The translations under genes were made by a program, and so were the position numbers. 11,416 nucleotides of DNA, taken from the NCBI GenBank assembly GCA_027035445.1, contig JALVUT010000157.1, positions 1 to 11,416 of the forward strand, in the 5' to 3' direction. Source of the stretch: Thermococcus sp. GTDB lineage: Archaea; Methanobacteriota_B; Thermococci; Thermococcales; Thermococcaceae. This document shows positions 10,240-11,416 of this stretch, one piece after another; positions within the stretch are counted from its first letter, which is position 1; each line of letters starts with the position of its first letter. The notes beneath the pieces were generated by a model, which saw only the letters and a program-made list of their open reading frames with translations, had not been told where the DNA came from and searched no databases.

Positions 10240-10251
10240 CTGTGTACACAG
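10240..10251. repeat. Perfect 12-bp palindrome CTGTGTACACAG
   Basis: A perfect two-fold symmetric site in the 124-base gap between the LEA14-like gene and carS. It lies just upstream of the LEA14-like TATA box and about 27 bases upstream of the carS TATA box. The position suits a dimeric regulator acting on one or both promoters. No regulator is named by the sequence. Confidence 0.5.
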
Positions 10252-10278
10252 CCGGGATCCTTCGTCTGCACGCGAAAA

Positions 10279-10287
10279 CTTAAAAAC
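10279..10287 (+). promoter_or_regulatory. TATA box of carS
   Basis: CTTAAAAAC, preceded by the BRE-like CGCGAAAA, is centred 34 bases before ATG 10317. The expected start near 10308 falls at the GGTGGT ribosome site (10308-10313). Confidence 0.7.
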
Positions 10288-10316
10288 TCTCGAACTTTAA
10301 ACCCGGCGGTGGTCAA

Positions 10317-10823
10317 ATGAACTCCCTGCTGGAAGCGTTCTGGTACATCCTTCCCGCGTACTTTGCCAACGCCTCACCCGTCGTACTCGGTGGCGGAAAG
10401 CCCATGGACGGTGGAAGGACTTGGCGAGACGGTCATCGTCTGTTCGGTGATGGTAAAACTTGGAGGGGGTTCTTTGGCGGACTCTCCGTGGGGACTATCG
10501 TTGGTGTGCTCCAGTACTTCATGACTCCAGGTTACTACGGGGGGTTAAGAACTGCGGTCCTGCTGGCTTTTCTGCTCTCCCTCGGTGCCCTTCTGGGCGA
10601 CCTCGTTGGAAGCTTCATCAAGAGGCGGGCCGGCCTCCCCAGGGGATATCCTGCAATTGGTCTCGACCAGCTGGGCTTTCTGATAGCGGCCCTGGCCCTG
10701 GGTTATCCGGTTAAGACCCTCACCTCGGGTCAAATGATCTTCCTGCTGCTGGTGTCGCCCCTCATTCACTGGGGTGCCAACTACCTCGCCTACCGGTTTG
10801 GCTGGAAGAGTGTGCCCTGGTGA
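10317..10823 (+). CDS. carS: CDP-archaeol synthase
   Basis: Uses CTP and 2,3-digeranylgeranylglycerol phosphate to form CDP-archaeol, the activated precursor of archaeal polar lipids, in the membrane. The 168-residue protein (DUF46/CarS family) has about four to five hydrophobic helices and the conserved cytoplasmic motifs GDGKTWRG (44-51), GDLVGSFIKRR (94-104) and the DQLGF (117-121) motif, which are typical of CTP:phospholipid cytidylyltransferase-like enzymes. Length matches the archaeal family. The ATG has GGTGGT 4 bases upstream. It is transcribed alone from a TATA box in a gap shared with the divergent LEA14-like gene, and a T6 run follows the stop. Confidence 0.95.
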   Translation: MNSLLEAFWYILPAYFANASPVVLGGGKPMDGGRTWRDGHRLFGDGKTWRGFFGGLSVGTIVGVLQYFMTPGYYGGLRTAVLLAFLLSLGALLGDLVGSFIKRRAGLPRGYPAIGLDQLGFLIAALALGYPVKTLTSGQMIFLLLVSPLIHWGANYLAYRFGWKSVPW

Positions 10824-10833
10824 GGTGTCTCCG

Positions 10834-10839
10834 TTTTTT
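10834..10839 (+). terminator. T6 tract after carS
   Basis: Six consecutive T residues begin 11 bases after the carS stop. T-runs are sufficient termination signals in Thermococcales. Confidence 0.5.
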
Positions 10840-10843
10840 GCTA

Positions 10844-10858
10844 ACTATTCTAAATAGT
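10844..10858. repeat. Inverted repeat ACTATT-CTA-AATAGT
   Basis: Perfect 6-base arms with a 3-base centre, located about 24 bases before the TATA box of the surface-protein gene. It may be a regulator site for that gene or an RNA hairpin at the end of the carS transcript, although the T-run precedes it rather than follows. Confidence 0.4.
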
Positions 10859-10881
10859 ATGTGAAATATGGATAGAAAACG

Positions 10882-10889
10882 TTTTTATG
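10882..10889 (+). promoter_or_regulatory. TATA box of the surface-protein gene
   Basis: TTTTTATG, with an A-rich BRE-like GAAAAC before it, is centred 32 bases before ATG 10918 and 35 bases before GTG 10921. The intact promoter suggests that the gene is expressed despite its broken frame. Confidence 0.6.
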
Positions 10890-10917
10890 CTATTGTCATG
10901 AACAGTATAAAGGTGAT

Positions 10918-11416
10918 ATGGTGAGGAGGGTGATTGGACTACTTCTCATAGTTTTGATTCTTGGTTTTATGGCAAGCTCTGCAGTGTCCTCAGACTACGT
11001 AGCGGCGAGCACCCAGACGGGTGAAAACAATGACGCGTACGAGAACTTCTGGAAGGACTCGGGTTACTGCTGGTGAGAGTGTTGACTTCAGCATTATAAT
11101 CACAAATGACAACAATAAGGGCGGCATCAGCGGGAGCTACTCCCTTCAGATCAGCGTTCCCCAGCCGAACGGGGGTTATGAGTGGACCTCACCTCACACG
11201 GACTATGTGACCGTTCCGGCTGGAGGGACCGTAACGGTTCCTGTGACCGCGATCACCTACGGCGCCCCGGGCACGTCCGAGTACCACGGCACCTTTGACT
11301 TCGGGGTTTCCTCTAAGGGGGATCAGGGGTACATCACTGTAACTTCAAGTGGAAGTTCTGGGAGTTTGAGGATTGAGAGTGTTACGTATAAGCCGTCGGT
11401 TCCAAGGGACGGCAGT
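10918..11416 (+). pseudogene. Secreted beta-sandwich protein, frameshifted and cut by window end
   Basis: The first frame encodes 52 residues: a basic start, a signal peptide (hydrophobic about 5-22), then a spacer ending ENFWKDSGYCW and a TGA at 11074-11076. The +1 frame then stays open to the window end (114 codons from 11075) and reads as an extracytoplasmic Ig-like or CARDB/NEW3-like domain. It contains AGESVDFSIIITNDN, then VTVPAGGTVTVPVTA, a Gly/Ser linker and the likely start of a second domain (LRIESVTYKPSVP). Dropping one G from the GGG at 11061-11063 joins them as FWKDSVTAGESVDFSI, which fits the domain pattern well. No good start codon lies in the second frame. The first start could equally be GTG 10921, which is better spaced from AGGTGAT. 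Sequencing error, true inactivation and programmed frameshifting all remain possible. Confidence 0.75.

Noticed and set aside
10898..10920. ATG at 10898 as an upstream start for the surface protein
   Set aside because: It runs only eight codons to a TGA and lies in a different frame, before the ribosome site.

Overview
The window reads as a stretch of chromosome from a hyperthermophilic euryarchaeon of the order Thermococcales, most likely Thermococcus. The evidence is an archaeal-type triosephosphate isomerase and CoaD, an ADP-forming acyl-CoA synthetase alpha subunit, a stand-alone Kae1, a CDP-archaeol synthase, a DUF835 protein, Shine-Dalgarno sites of the GGTG(A/G) type, and TATA boxes rather than -35/-10 promoters. 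From memory, the order tpiA / coaD / acyl-CoA synthetase alpha matches the T. kodakarensis TK2129-TK2127 neighbourhood. I could not check this by search. No mobile element, CRISPR array or recognisable defence system is present. Most of the window is housekeeping, with a few uncharacterised genes.

Layout. A tRNA-Gln(UUG) with its TATA box lies at the left edge (1-111). About 400 bases with no secure gene follow (112-515); they hold a hairpin and a doubtful 86-residue reading frame. On the minus strand, coaD and tpiA form a pair (1716 to 516). Divergent from them, on the plus strand, are a secreted, membrane-anchored protein of unknown function and an acyl-CoA synthetase (ADP-forming) alpha subunit with no beta subunit nearby (1788-4253). 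A flavin-reductase-like protein (4300-4821) and kae1 plus an overlapping DUF835 membrane protein (4860-6595) follow, each with its own TATA box. On the minus strand a tightly packed four-gene set runs from 9241 down to 6592: two uncharacterised small proteins, a UPF0104 flippase-like membrane protein and NAD kinase. Behind it is an anchored tandem LEA14-like protein (10192 to 9284). Divergent from that is carS (10317-10823). The window ends in the start of a secreted beta-sandwich protein whose reading frame is broken (10918-11416).

Functional themes. Central metabolism and cofactors: TpiA (glycolysis/gluconeogenesis), CoaD (coenzyme A), the CoA-using acyl-CoA synthetase and NAD kinase. Translation: tRNA-Gln and Kae1 (t6A modification). 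Envelope: CarS (archaeal lipid head-group activation), the flippase-like protein, the LEA14-like protein and two secreted surface proteins.

Regulation visible in the sequence. Most start codons sit about 34-36 bases after the centre of a TATA box, with a GGTG-type ribosome site 4-5 bases before the start. This ruler helped choose starts. kae1 breaks it: its TATA box is only about 25 bases from the ATG, as in a leaderless transcript. coaD and its divergent neighbour appear to share one TATA element, and a perfect 12-base palindrome lies between the carS and LEA14-like promoters. The most unusual observations are the apparent single-base frameshift in the last gene, the shared divergent promoter, and the coupling of uncharacterised proteins to Kae1 and NAD kinase.
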